The notes beneath the pieces are model-generated. The model was not told the origin of the DNA. It searched no databases and saw only the letters and a program-made list of their open reading frames with translations. Shown one piece after another: positions 35,564-46,446 of a stretch of DNA of 64,000 nucleotides; the stretch's first letter is position 1; every line of letters starts with the position of its first letter. Position numbers and translations under genes: made by a program. Source of the stretch: Cervus elaphus (taxonomy: Eukaryota > Chordata > Mammalia > Artiodactyla > Cervidae); assembly GCF_910594005.1 (NCBI RefSeq), contig NC_057818.1, positions 7,931,501 through 7,995,500 of the forward strand, given 5' to 3'.

Positions 35564-35809
35564 CTCCCTATTCTTTTGATAGAAAAATCCAAAGACATGG
35601 GTTTGATCCCTGGGTCGGGAAGATCCCCTGGAGGAGAGCGTGGCAGTATTCTCCATCTCCATCTCCAGTATTCTTGCCTGGAGAATCCCATGGACAGAGC
35701 AGCCTGGCAGGGCTACAATCCATGGGGTTGCAAAGAGTCAGACACGACGGAAGTGACTTAGCACACACGCACACACTCCCTTTTCTTTTGATAGAAAAGC
35801 CCAAAGACA
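35564..35809 (+). repeat. Bov-tA SINE with a 34-bp flanking duplication
   Basis: The SINE body is about 35598-35775, 5' truncated ('gggtttgatccctgggtcgg' to 'gacacgacggaagtgac', then a CACACA-type tail). It is flanked by 35564-35597 and 35776-35809, which match at 31 of 34 positions. That is unusually long for a target duplication. Confidence 0.9.
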
Positions 35810-35837
35810 CCAATCTGAAGATTCTAGAAGTCCTTTA

Positions 35838-36022
35838 GAACAGGGGTCCCCAGCCTCCAGGATCTAATGCCTGATGATCTGAGGTGGAGCTGACGTAATA
35901 ATGAGTAAAAGTGCACAATAAGTCATGCGCTTGAATCCTCCCCAAGCCACCACCCCCCTGTGGAAGAATTGTCTTCCACAAAACCAGTCCCTGGGGCCAA
36001 AAACGTTGGGGACCACTGCTCT
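35838..36022 (+). repeat. hAT-like DNA transposon (second family)
   Basis: Starts 'acaggggtccccagcctcc' and ends 'ggggccaaaaacgttgggg'. The inside includes 'ctaatgcctgatgatctgag' and 'gaattgtcttccacaaaacc'. It is the inverted counterpart of 30697-30880. Confidence 0.75.
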
Positions 36023-36183
36023 CGAAAACCAAAGGACCGAGTGTGTAAACACCCAGGACAGACGGCTGAGCCCCTGTCCTGGCCCGATGGCTGCCCAGGC
36101 ACCCCTTTGCCTGCAGCAGGTGAGGGGGCCCGTCCGGGAGGCGCTGGGGGATAGGGAGGCAAACAAAAGAAGCAACAGCAGTC

Positions 36184-37990
36184 TAGGAAGAAATCTTTAA
36201 TTTCTGTTCAGCTTTCAAGAGTTTGAGAGAGGTGTTGGTTGTTTTTCTTTTTAACAAACCAGTTCAAGTACATGCCTTCAGATTATAAAAGTACCTGAAA
36301 TTGCCTAGAATATCAGCATGCAAAGCTTGTTAGTATTTACATATATTTACATAGGGAAACAAGAGAAGGATCTACAGGTATTTACAGTCTACACAGGAGA
36401 GGAGAAAGGCGGCCTAATTGTATTTCCTAAAATACAGTCGATGAGTAGTCAGCACATGCATATTTAGAGAATATTTGCATGATAGAATGCAATTAAAAAA
36501 AAAAAAAAGACACACCTTTGTAACTTTCTATGCTAAGGTGTTGCATAATCAAGGTAAGTGTGTGTGTGTTGTTTCTAGTCTTTTTGCATCAAGTGCTTTA
36601 AAATGTTCCCTAACACCCAGGCAGAATTATTTACCCTGGCAATTAAAGGCCCAGCCTACGCGATCACACTGCTGGTGGATGAAGTACCTACTGTTTCTCG
36701 TCTCCCCATCGACCGCTGTGACGAGGTCCGTCTGTGCAGAGGCAGTACCCGGGCACTCACCATTAACTATGGAAGTAATATAGATGAGATGCTGTCCGTC
36801 GTATGTTCCCAATGAAATATTAACAAGGCCCACGTCTCTGCACCTGAGAAGTGAGCCGACAGGGAAAGCCCCCTATGGAAAGACACAGACGTGCTCGGCT
36901 TGAGAGGGTGTGGCTGGACACAGGGCAGGGAGGCAGGCCCTGGGGTGGGATTATTGCAGGCTCCGTTCCTGTAATTCGTCTCTGGGAGAGTGAAGAGTCA
37001 GTTCATCTCTAACCACAGCGGGGCCCCGTCAGAGACGACCCTGTGGGTTTTATCCGCCCACCGCATGCCTTGTCAGCACCGTGTCAGACACTCTTCTCTG
37101 CGTCCTCGGTGTCAGCCTTGCAACAGCAACAGACCGCTTTTTCAGGGTTTGTCTGCTCTCAGGAATGGTCAGCTCTCGGTTTTCTAAAAAACCATGGCAG
37201 GTCCATTCAGTGTGATTCTGTGCAGACGAAGGGGAGTGGGGAGAGGTCTGCTTCACCCATACTCTGCAGCCTTAGGTTAGAATTGAACCCACTCATTCTG
37301 CCTGGCAATAATTTCAAAGGTTTATTTCAGCATACATGGCAAATACAGAGGCATACATTTATGTACAGTATACAGAGCTAGCTAGAATATGGGTTAAAGA
37401 AGTAAAAATGTAAAATGTTACAAATTAACACAGGCTAAATATCTTCTCTGAGCTGTCTATAAACACTCAGCAGTCCTTCAGTCCTGTCCAGGTGGCCGGG
37501 TTGGAAAATTTCAGGGATGGGCCATCAGATTCGTCCCAGGCAGGAGAACGATCCTTGATTGGTGGTAGCATTCTAAGATCCGTTTCAGAGTTACCTGTGG
37601 AAGAATGGGTGCCCAAGTGCAGTTTCTCATCCTGACCAGAGAACTGTCCCCCAACCCCCGTTTGAAAAGCAGTGTGTGCACCCCAGTTAGGACCAGCAGG
37701 GAAGGCCCAGGGAACGCTCCCGTGGATGTAAGAAAGATGGAACAGAGGTGAGAGCATCTTCCCCCATGTTTAATGGGACCATCTCTCCAGCCCAATCAGT
37801 TCTAGAACATCTTTGACACCACTGGTAGAACAGGCGTGAATAACGTCGCCCGCCTGGACTGTACTCAGTTGTTCCTTTTTCCTTCCCTGCTCCGGACGAC
37901 CTCCCGCTCAATACCAGCAGGTGTCAGAAAAAGGAAACCATTCTAAGTATCCACCTCCAGTCTCTCGAGACCAGCCGTCCGTCAGTCACG
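36184..37990 (-). pseudogene. Candidate minus-strand transcript 3' end or retrocopy
   Basis: Read on the minus strand, a coding-like tail (37757 down to 37467) ends '...NPATWTGLKDC' stop, and a matching but interrupted frame can be followed upstream to about 37980 ('TPAGIEREVVRSREGK', then 'VQAGDVIHACSTSGVKDV', broken by stops). Below the stop is a UTR-like AT-rich stretch with AATAAA complement at about 37320 and, after a further 1.1 kb, an ATTAAA complement at about 36190. Pumilio-type sites UGUANAUA occur at 36334-36341, 36344-36351, 36379-36386 and 37360-37367. The protein is not recognised. It could be an old processed pseudogene, the last exon of an antisense gene, or chance. Confidence 0.35.
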
Positions 37991-40296
37991 GAACCCATGC
38001 CACACTTTGGGCAAGGATCCTGGAACACGTAAGGGGTATGCAAAGGGCCTCGATGTCAAGGCAAGTTCAGCAAAGGTCATCCCATTAGAAAACAGAGCCC
38101 TGAAAACTTCCACAGGTCACTCTGCCCTGCAGCACTGCTGCTGAGGCCAGCAAAAGTCCTCTGGAGCCTCACTTTCCAGAACAGACAGGGCCCCGGGCCT
38201 CTGCGGATGGCTCAAAGTGGCTGCCTCTGCCTCCCCTAACTTAGGCTCAGGAAGACATTTGTTCTCCTGCCTTCACAAAGTCTTCCCAGCCTTCCATCCT
38301 GAACCCACTAGTCCCTGGGCTTGCTTCCACAGATATCTCAGAGCGTCATAGCAACTGTTCTCCTAACTTCCCAACTCATTCCTCCCTGGTCTTCAAGTCA
38401 GTCTCTTTAACCTCCTCGATGACCTTGCTAGAGATGCGTGACTCTTGTCAAGGAGACCACGCGATCTTTGTAGCCTGACGAGGATTTGGGGTTCCTGCAC
38501 TGCAAACGGGAAAGCTTCCATGTCATCGGATTCTCTCTCCGCAGAGGGCTGTGAACGTACGCTGTCCCCCGTGTGCCCCCCGGACATCTCCCTGGGACGG
38601 GCATCTGCTTCCTGGGCTGTGTCCTGTGCCAGGACCAGTCGCATTGGCGGTGATGGGCTGGCACGACCCACGGCTTTGCAGTCCTCCAGAGCACCTCCCG
38701 GAGCTCCCCCAGCCTGCTCCCCGTGCCCCCCAGGGAAGGATGGGAGAGACGGCGACTGGGAGGGGGCCTCTGAGGTCCTCCCCCTCGTGACCCTCCTCTT
38801 AGCGAGAGGTGAACGCCCCTACACACCGCGGTAGGTGCGCCTTCTCTTCCATCAGGCTCAGGACTGAACGTGATCCTAGGGATTCCCCAGCACGCGCGCC
38901 GACTTTTCCAGCCTGCACAGTGAGGACAAACGTCCGCTTTCCTGCCCCGTCTCACTTTTTCTGTTTCAGAACTTGAGTTTGGATTTCCCTGTGTAACCTG
39001 TCCTGAGGACAGCCTGTGCGTCGGCAAGCCTCTTGCGGGCTGTGAAGGAAGTTACCCTTTGACACCTGCAGGAGGTGTTTGCACGCATCTCGGCGTGCAC
39101 TGTGTGGACACTGTCCCTGGTTAGGCATTTGTAGGGATGAGTTTGTTGACAGTGAATCGGGCCAGGGGAGGGGAGATGGGCCAGTCTCCCCTGCACACCG
39201 GCTGTAACGTGGCAGGTGGCACCTCCAAACGGCCACACCCATCGCACATCTGTGAATTCATACCCTGGAGATTGCTTGGGTTTCCCTGGTCTTGTGGTTC
39301 CACTCACACTTTGGAAAATGTCCGTGTCGTTCAGGGGCAGTGGATTCCTGGCTGGTCCAGTCTGGCGTGTGGAGGTGGCACTTTAAATCAGGCGATGGCT
39401 TTTGTTAGGGGTCATTGGCTCTTGGCTCTTCTGAGGTGGCGCTGACTCTTCAGTTTTGTTAATCCAAATGGATATAATTTCAATTTAGTGGCCTGCCTAA
39501 ATCAACAGCAGGAAAATCTCCTCATGCTTCCCGGCTGAGCGCCCGACAGCCTGTGAACACGTTTCCTCTTGGGCCACGTCGGGGCCGCAATGGGGGCCAG
39601 CCGGGCCTGGCTGGGAGGAAGGGAGGGGGCCCCGAGGCGACTCCGCCGCCCGGGAGACGCGGGGTGCGCAGTGTGCAGACTGGGGCGCGGGAAGGTGGCT
39701 TCGTGTCGCAGCTGCTCTGGGTTCCTGGGGTTGGCCGGTGCAGCCCCGGAAGAGTGGCATGTGAGCTCAGGTATGAAGTGGGCTTCTCTGAGGCAGGATG
39801 ACGACCATCCGCTGGCAGGGGCTGGAACGTCATGCCCCTCACAGAGCTCCCTGCCCAGCGCCAGGGGAGCTGCGGGCTCACGGTCAGTGCCCCCATCCGC
39901 ACCGCTCAAACAATCCCGTCTGCAACCACGCGCTGGGAAAGCTCGCCCGGGTGGAGGCCGAGAGTCCTGGCGAGTCACGATCTCAGTCTTCTCCGGCCTC
40001 TCATTGTCCTGGAGGAAGCAGATCTGTTCCTGGTGAGCACAGGCGCCACACCCAAGCCCAAGGGCCCTGTGTTGGTCGTGGTCCCCCCGGGCGGGGAGTC
40101 CCACTGCCCTGCATGCTGGGCGTCTCTGGAAACACATGGCTCATCTGTCAGCTTAAAAGACGGTTCTCAGATGGCGAGTAGGGCACACATAACCTTTTGG
40201 AGCCACTTGCTGTGGTTTCTCTCCACAGCCAAATGGTATTGTTTGAGGAATCACTGTGTTCCCAGCCCCACGGTCTCAGGAGATGAATCTGAAACA
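37991..40296. other. Intronic sequence, no gene
   Basis: 38430-39030 holds a 199-codon minus frame and 39500-40490 is GC-rich with long frames open in both directions. No domain was found in any. 39560-39720 is dense in CpG. Confidence 0.5.
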
Positions 40297-40500
40297 CCGC
40301 GTTCCCTGTGGCTCAGGCGGCAGAGAACCCACCTGCAGTGGAGGAGATGCAGGTTCCATCCCTGGGTCGGGAAGATCCCCTGGAGAAGGGGATACTCCAG
40401 AATACTCCAGTATTCTGGCCTGGGAAATCCCATGGACAGAGGAGCCTGGCGGGCTGCAGTCCGTGGGATCTCAAAGAGTCGGACGTGACCGAGTGACAAA
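40297..40500 (+). repeat. Bov-tA SINE
   Basis: Sense copy: 'ttccctgtggctcaggcgg', 'gcaggttccatccctgggtc', then a small internal repeat 'actccagaatactccag' at about 40394-40411, and the normal body to 'gtcggacgtgaccgagtg'. Confidence 0.95.
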
Positions 40501-43500
40501 GCAACCCCTGGGAGAGGGGGCGTCCCACCCGCGCCCACTGTGTCCGTGGCCCCGTGCCCAAGGCTGCGTGGGGAAGCGCTCTGCCGTACTCACCGGAGCG
40601 CGGGCCGCGTCTGCACTCGGGAAGTGTTTGCTGTGCCCACAGACCACAGATGAGCAACGGGGGGAAGCTTTGGGGGTTCAGAGAGGCACCCGTCTCCTCC
40701 TCCTCCGGCGCTGGCAAGGTCCTCTGTCCCGGGAGCCCAGCGCCTCCTCAGCACCCGCCCAGAAGGGCTGCTCCTTCCCCGCCGTGGGTCCCCGGTCCCG
40801 CCTCAGTCCTGAGAGAGCAGCCATAGGACCCCTGCCTGCTCTCAAAACCACTGACCACACAGACCCCCCGTGACTGTGCGTCTACTTTTTTATGTTTCAG
40901 AGTTAAATCTGTTTTAAGACAGGAATCTATTTTTTTTAAAGAAGCATGCATTTTAAAACTAGAGAAACCTGAAAACTAAACATAATGCTCTAACGTGTGT
41001 CCTTATCAAAACGTGAGCTATATTAGAGAACCTACCGATGCATCACAAATACTACTATGTGGGTGGGTTTTCTTTAAGCCTGGATTGTCCATCTGAAACT
41101 CCCATAACTTTCTCTTTCAAAGAGTCAATATTCCTCTGTATTCCATGCTGACAGCTGCGAACTGATGGCTAGTGGTTATCAAATAACTGTGGATGAAAAG
41201 CGGCTACTTCAATAGATTCATCCCAACCAAGGGCTTGGGGAGGATGGATAGTTTAGATCTCAAGGCCCCAACAATGAACAAATAGCAAACCGCTGTCTAA
41301 ATCCCACCTTTCTGTAGCTGGAGACGGTGCCGCTCAGCTGACAACTGATTTCTAAAAGAGAATGATGAACCCTTATTACCCAGATACTCTTAAAAATCCC
41401 AAACAAGAATCCCAGGTGATTTTTACATACACTATAGAGGTGGATGACGGCGTGCTCCTCTGGCAGCTTGCAAACGTTTGACTGAATCAGAAATGGCATT
41501 CGGGCGTGATTAAAGCCTCTCCCGGCTTCCCAGAAATCCTCAGCCCCCACCCCACGCCCACCCCACACCCACCCCCCACGGCGATCCACACCCTGCCTCT
41601 CCACCCCTGGTGCAGGACAGATGCTGCACCCCAGTCCTCAGACTCCCCGTAAACTGTTGGTAAAATCACCGAGAGGAACCCCCCGCCCCAGCCCGCGTTT
41701 GTATGTCAAGACACTGCTATTATCTTATCACAGTGGATCAGCAAGCAGTGGTGACAGGCAGCAAGGCATAGCCTCAGATATTTCATAACAGAGTTGTTAA
41801 CATCGTCTCCTTTATGGGGCGCTTTCATCTTCTCTGAATTACGTGGTGATGCCCCCCACCCCCATACACAAAGTGGCATGAAAGTCATCTGACGGTGATG
41901 AAAGTGCTCTTTAAAATTTTTCTTCCATCGGTTTAAAAATGTTTTCTCTTGTAGCAGCCACACCAGCTCATTCACTAATATGATTTCCTAATGTGGCTCC
42001 CGTCTCACTCTGGAGCATAGGCAGGCCAGACGGCCGATGAGCCAGCAATTAGCACTTGTTGAAAGTGTCATCGCCTCCGACCGTATAAAGATGGGCCCCG
42101 GATGCTGCTGTTGGGGTCACCCCTTCACCGTCCGGTCTTTGCCAGGCATGCACAGTTGGTCTTCGGAGGGGAGAAGCTGGTCTTTGCTTTCAGGTGCCCT
42201 GTGGTACTGGCGTCTTGCACAGAACCGGCACCAGCGGTGATGAGATCTAAGTTGCGTACCACCCTGAGCCAAGTGGCAAAGACCTCGAAGCCATCCAGTC
42301 CTTGATGAAAGATTGGGCATTTCTAAAATTTATGGTTTTCGGCATGGTAGCCAAGTGGAGGTTTACATGAAATGAGGCTAGCTTCAATTGCTTTCAGATA
42401 CCATGTGGGGGGGCGGAATGTGTGTGCCCCCAGCTCCCTCATCAGCTCGATTCTGAATCAGTCTGAGTGCCGAATTTCTCTGCAAAAATACCATTCCGAC
42501 AACGCGAGAGTGCAACACGATAGCATTTTAGAAGGTCAGAGTGGCACAAGATTGCATTGGGTTTGGAAGAATTCCGTCTGCTGCCTTCCCAAGTGGGCAC
42601 CTTTGATCCTTTGTCAGGGCTGGTGGAGCCTGTGAAAGGCCAGTTTGTTGTATGTATGAATGCTGATATTATAGCCACTCCGGGGCGGGGGGGAGCCTGG
42701 ATCTTGGGGTGAGCGGACTTGCTCGCCACTTGAGAACTCATGACAAACCCCCTGGTCCCTCTTGGGTGGGTTTGGGAGTTGCAGAGTACAGCGGAAACCT
42801 GACAGATGTCCAGAAAATTCCCCAGAGCACCACCTCCACCCGCCAGCAGCATGCGAAGAATCAAGGCCCAGGTGGTATTGGCTTGGGCGGGCCAGACGAG
42901 CCCCTCAAGTCTCCCATCCATCTCTAGCAGGCACCCCGCTGCCTTTTGCCCCGCATGGGGTGCAGGGGACTCGGACGAGCCACTTGAACTTGGTTAGATA
43001 AACATACCAGATGCTAAGCTAAGGGTTACTAGGAGTAACAGCTCAGCAAAAGGGAAGCAGGGTGATGCGGACTTGCGTTCATTAGACCTGGGCCGCACAA
43101 AATCAATCTTAAAAGAAGTAGCTGAATCCCAGCACTCAGCTGGCTGGCTGGGGAGCGGGCCTGGGTGAGAGGGCTGGGGAATGGACTAACCAGTTCCTGC
43201 TTGGTTCAGGTCACACTGGGGGTTCAAACTTTGGACCCGTGGGTCTTGTCCAGTGCAGTGGACAGCCCCAGGGTCAAAACTCACACCTCCATCTCATTCC
43301 CACGCCACACCACCCGCCTCCCCAACAAGCATGTCACTTGAGTGTATTTGCCTATTTGGTTTTCAGACAAATTCAGTAAGTACTGTCCTCTTCAGAACAA
43401 CCCCCAAGTCTGTTTCACAGTACTTTCCTCAAATGGTAAACACCCCAAGACCTCACTTCTCAGAATGCCCTGGGCTCCCGGGGATTATGGGTATAACCAT

Positions 43501-43640
43501 AGACACACAAACCAAGGCGTGTAGGGGGACGTTCTCCCCTCAGCACGAACTCCAAGAGGCAGGAGAGGGTCGGCTTTCGGGTGGGGAGGGAACGCGCTTC
43601 AGCCCCCCTCAGAGGGTTTCAGTGTTTTCCTAACAGTGAC
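40501..43640. other. Intronic sequence, mostly repeat-free
   Basis: 40990-41520 is AT-rich with no repeat signature and contains TGCTGAC at about 41147, a Maf half-site. 41540-41580 is a C-rich 'cccaccc' repeat. Open frames at 42440-43000 are unrecognised. Confidence 0.5.
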
Positions 43641-44060
43641 CTTATCGCCCGTTATCTTTCTCTGATTCTCCTCTGCCCCCCCCCACCCCTCCATCACCTG
43701 ATAATTAGTTGATGCAGCAAGGGCTGTGATGCACATAAATAATCAGAAGATGCCAGATAAACTGTATTGGTTTTAAATTAGAGCAGTGCCGACCGTGTCT
43801 CCTTACGAGCACCAGCCTATTATTTTTAATTATGGCTCGCAAAGCAAAGTGATTTCTTGCCCTCCTCCCAGCATCCCTGACAGTATCCTGTCAGCTCGGG
43901 TGATATGGGGCCCCGTCGGCGCACACATCCCTAGCCACAGCGCCTGCTGTTACTCAAAAGGTCAGTCAGAAGTGATCAATGGCACTCATTACGACGTGCA
44001 TTTAGAAGTGGGCTGGGAGGACGTGGACCCTCGAGCCGCTGTCCCCCTGCAGGTACGGGC
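43641..44060. other. Candidate conserved non-coding element next to WWOX exon
   Basis: Repeat-free, with 'tgataattagttgatgcagc' (GATA and homeodomain-type cores), 'aaataatcagaagatgcc' and a TAAT-rich stretch at 43819-43835. It lies 0.6-1 kb upstream of the last WWOX exon. A 164-codon plus frame (43786-44280) crosses it but has no known domain. Conservation is inferred, not measured. Confidence 0.35.
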
Positions 44061-44639
44061 AGGATGTGACAGTTATAAAAAGGGCTCCAGGATCCCGATC
44101 AGATTTCTGTCTCGTGTCCGCAGGAGGCACGTGTGTACGGCAGGGAACACGTGCATACGTGCACGCCTCACACGTTTTCACACACCTCCCAAAGCCTTCC
44201 CCTCGCAGCACCAAGGGCAAAGAACAAGGACACATGTGGCCCCGGTCCTGCTTGGCTTTCTACCCACTGGCCCGCGGTGAGAGTGGTGGGTTTAGTTCAG
44301 ACAGAAGTCTCGTAAAAACATCTCAGTGTCTCATGACATCATGCGTTGCACAGTCAGGAGGTTGGATGGATTTGTTCCTGCTGGTTGGAAAGGATCCTGT
44401 CCTGCTCACGTGGTCAGCAGAGGCACGTGATGCAACAGACTGAGAGGCGTGTTGTGTTCAAAGCCTTTTCCCGCGTGAGCTGTGAAAAGTCGCTCCGGGC
44501 GGAGTTCATGACGCTCTTTCCCAGGACCGCCCCGCCATACCTCTGGGTTCGGGGCCCCTGCTGAGCTCCAGGGGCCTCCGCAGCAGGTGGGGAGGGCGCT
44601 CCCGGTGAAGGACAGCCCCCGCCACCTGACTTTTCTCAT

Positions 44640-44672
44640 GCACTGTTCTCGTCTCTCCTCTCTGCCCTGCAG
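44640..44672 (+). promoter_or_regulatory. WWOX: WWOX last-exon splice acceptor
   Basis: A C/T-rich tract ('tctcgtctctcctctctgcc') runs into 'ctgcag', with AG at 44671-44672. The reading frame after it opens with Q-Q-G-A-A-T-T, the known start of the last WWOX coding exon. Confidence 0.93.
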
Positions 44673-44861
44673 CAACAGGGAGCCGCCACCACGGTGTACT
44701 GCGCCGTCGCCCCGGAGCTGGAGGGCCTGGGAGGGATGTACTTCAACAGCTGCTGCCGCTGCCTGCCATCGGCCGAAGCCCAGAGCGAAGACACGGCGCG
44801 GGCCCTGTGGGCACTCAGCGAGCGACTGCTCCAGGGAGCGCCCGGCGGCCCACCCGCCTAG
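44673..44861 (+). CDS. WWOX: WWOX last coding exon (C-terminus of WW domain-containing oxidoreductase)
   Basis: The exon reads in phase 0 from CAA and gives 62 residues before TAG at 44859-44861, the same length as I recall for the human exon. Landmarks in order are 'QGAATTVYC', 'PELEGLGGMYFN', the cysteine-rich 'CCRC', 'EAQSE' and 'ALWALSERL'. WWOX has two N-terminal WW domains, which bind PPxY partners, and a short-chain dehydrogenase/reductase domain. This exon is the end of the reductase part; the WW domains, cofactor site and catalytic YxxxK are encoded upstream, outside the window. The protein acts in the cytoplasm, at mitochondria and the nucleus as a tumour suppressor and in neural development. 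The last eight residues (GAPGGPPA) differ from the human tail. The exon is partial only because the other exons lie upstream. Confidence 0.96.
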   Translation, partial: QQGAATTVYCAVAPELEGLGGMYFNSCCRCLPSAEAQSEDTARALWALSERLLQGAPGGPPA

Positions 44862-45727
44862 ATGGCCATCAGCCCAACACCCACCCTGCTGGACCCCCCC
44901 CCACCTCTCACCCCGCAGCCTTCCACGTCCCCCGACCCAGACCCACCAGAGGCCCAGAACGTAAGCGCTGGTGCGACAGAGCATGTGGCGTTAGTACCCC
45001 TGGGGAGCAGGGCATTGTGGGGAGAAGGGGCGGTACCTCTTATCCGGGGCTGGGGGGCAACCCAGGTCCCTCTGCTGCCCTGGCGATGGCCCGTGTGACG
45101 GTGAAGCTTCGCGGGTAGGGAGGTTCTCCGTCTCACCATTCAGGGTCCCCCAGAGCCCCCCACCCCATCCCACCAGCCACCACCCCAGCCACACGCCCAC
45201 GGCCACACGGTAGCCAGGAGCCGGCTGTCTCCTGTCTGGGGAAGAAAGAGCCAGTGTTTATCCTTCACGCACTCCTCCGCGAGATCACTGTTCCATCCTG
45301 ACCCAGTCTGCGTCCTGGAGAGAGGCCCCTCTGGCCCTTGTTCCAGCCGAGGCTGAGGGGACACTTTGAAACGGGTGGCGCGGACAGTGAGTGTGTCGCA
45401 GAGCACCGGTCCACTGCCGGAGCTGCACAAAAGGTTCTTCAGATCATGACAAGCAGATCGTAGCGATCACCCCCCAGACACCATGACAGGCAGGAGAGGG
45501 AGCCTTGCACCCCTTAAGGGTACCCCAGATGTTTGGGGGCTGGGGGATAAAAAGCCTTATCCTTTTCATCCTTCCATCCTTTTCATTCCTTCATCCTTCC
45601 CGCATAGTTTCAGGAAGCGACCCCGTCACAGAGGTGCACGGCCCCCCGCCTGTCTGTTCAGCGTCCTGCTTCCGCGTCCTCTTGTCCCTTCCATCCCACG
45701 CTTAATAAAAGAACATGCTTGAATATT
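44862..45727 (+). other. WWOX: WWOX 3' untranslated region
   Basis: The stretch runs from the stop to just past an AATAAA at 45704-45709, followed by a T/GT-rich downstream element ('gtttgtcttgttcc', 'catgtttgtttcag'). The length, about 0.86 kb, is reasonable for this gene. C- and G-rich early part, CT-rich late part (45550-45600). No repeat is seen inside. Exact cleavage site is inferred. Confidence 0.8.
45704..45709 (+). promoter_or_regulatory. WWOX: WWOX poly(A) signal
   Basis: Canonical AATAAA, with cleavage expected about 15-25 bases later. Confidence 0.8.
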
Positions 45728-45817
45728 ATCACCTGAAGTTTGTCTTGTTCCTTTACATGTTTGTTTCAGTTTTCTGTTTTGTTTTTTTGTTTTTTAGAAA
45801 AGCAATCTAGAGGAAAA

Positions 45818-45823
45818 AATAAA
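45818..45823 (+). promoter_or_regulatory. Second AATAAA, possible distal poly(A) signal
   Basis: A second canonical hexamer 114 bp further on could give a slightly longer 3'UTR. The downstream region includes 'gctttgtttttgtgctttgtgg', a GU-rich element. Confidence 0.4.
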
Positions 45824-46446
45824 GCGCTTCTTGTAGACGCCAGGAAAACACCATTCTTGTGTCTTCTCTGAGCTTGCTTTGTTTTTGTGCTTTGTGGCTG
45901 TCTGTGGGCCGAGTTGTCTCACGCGATCAGCATGCCAGCATCATATTTTCTGCTGAAGAGAGAAAGAAAGAGAAAAATGACTGTTGTTAAATTTCACCTT
46001 TAGAAGTTTTGTTATTACACATGGTGGGTCATCTCAGTCCGCCACAGTGTGTTCCCCGTGTGATGCCCAGGTTCCTGGTGAGTAGGCAGTGTCTCCTGAT
46101 GAGGATGGGGGTGGTTTGGGGCCCTTTGCCCCTGGTCCTGCATCTCACACCTGGGCTTCCGGGCCTTTCCCGCAGGGATGTAGGAAGGGCCGCTTGGGCC
46201 GAGTGGAGACGGTGCTTCTGCTCACACACCAGGAAGGCAGGGGCAGGGGACGCGTGCCGCTAGTCTCCATCCCGACATTATCCGTCTTGGGCCTCTGGCT
46301 CTGTGTTCACTCAGACACCACTGCTTTCCAGGGGTCCACAGCCTGGCTACGTCCTCCCGTCTAGCTATATTCCCCCTTAACAGGATCCTTGAGGGACCTT
46401 GACCAGAGGAGGCTAGCGTCCCCCTCAACTGAGAGCTCCCTAAACC
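45824..46446. other. Sequence just downstream of WWOX, no gene
   Basis: No repeat or gene was recognised. Small frames at 46009-46458 overlap on both strands. Confidence 0.5.

Larger units (their letters stand above)
1..44672 (+). other. WWOX: WWOX last intron (intron 8), 3' part
   Basis: Everything upstream of the exon at 44673 is taken as intron because no other WWOX exon is seen and the exon begins with a splice acceptor. In human the intron before the last coding exon is several hundred kilobases long and contains the FRA16D common fragile site, so a 44.7-kb exon-free stretch fits. It holds L1, Bov-tA, CHR, MIR, hAT and mariner remnants listed separately. The intron assignment is inference from the exon; the start of the intron lies outside the window. 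Confidence 0.9.

Noticed and set aside
36603..36833. Opposed 68-70-codon frames with balanced amino-acid composition
   Set aside because: No family match. The interval is better read as part of the UTR-like minus-strand block.
38428..39027. 199-codon minus-strand frame
   Set aside because: No recognisable domain, arginine/serine/proline-rich composition of chance GC-rich translation, and opposing plus-strand frames over the same bases.
39500..40490. Several long overlapping open frames on both strands (up to 218 codons)
   Set aside because: The area is GC- and CpG-rich, stops are rare in all frames, frames overlap on both strands, one runs into a Bov-tA, and none shows a domain.
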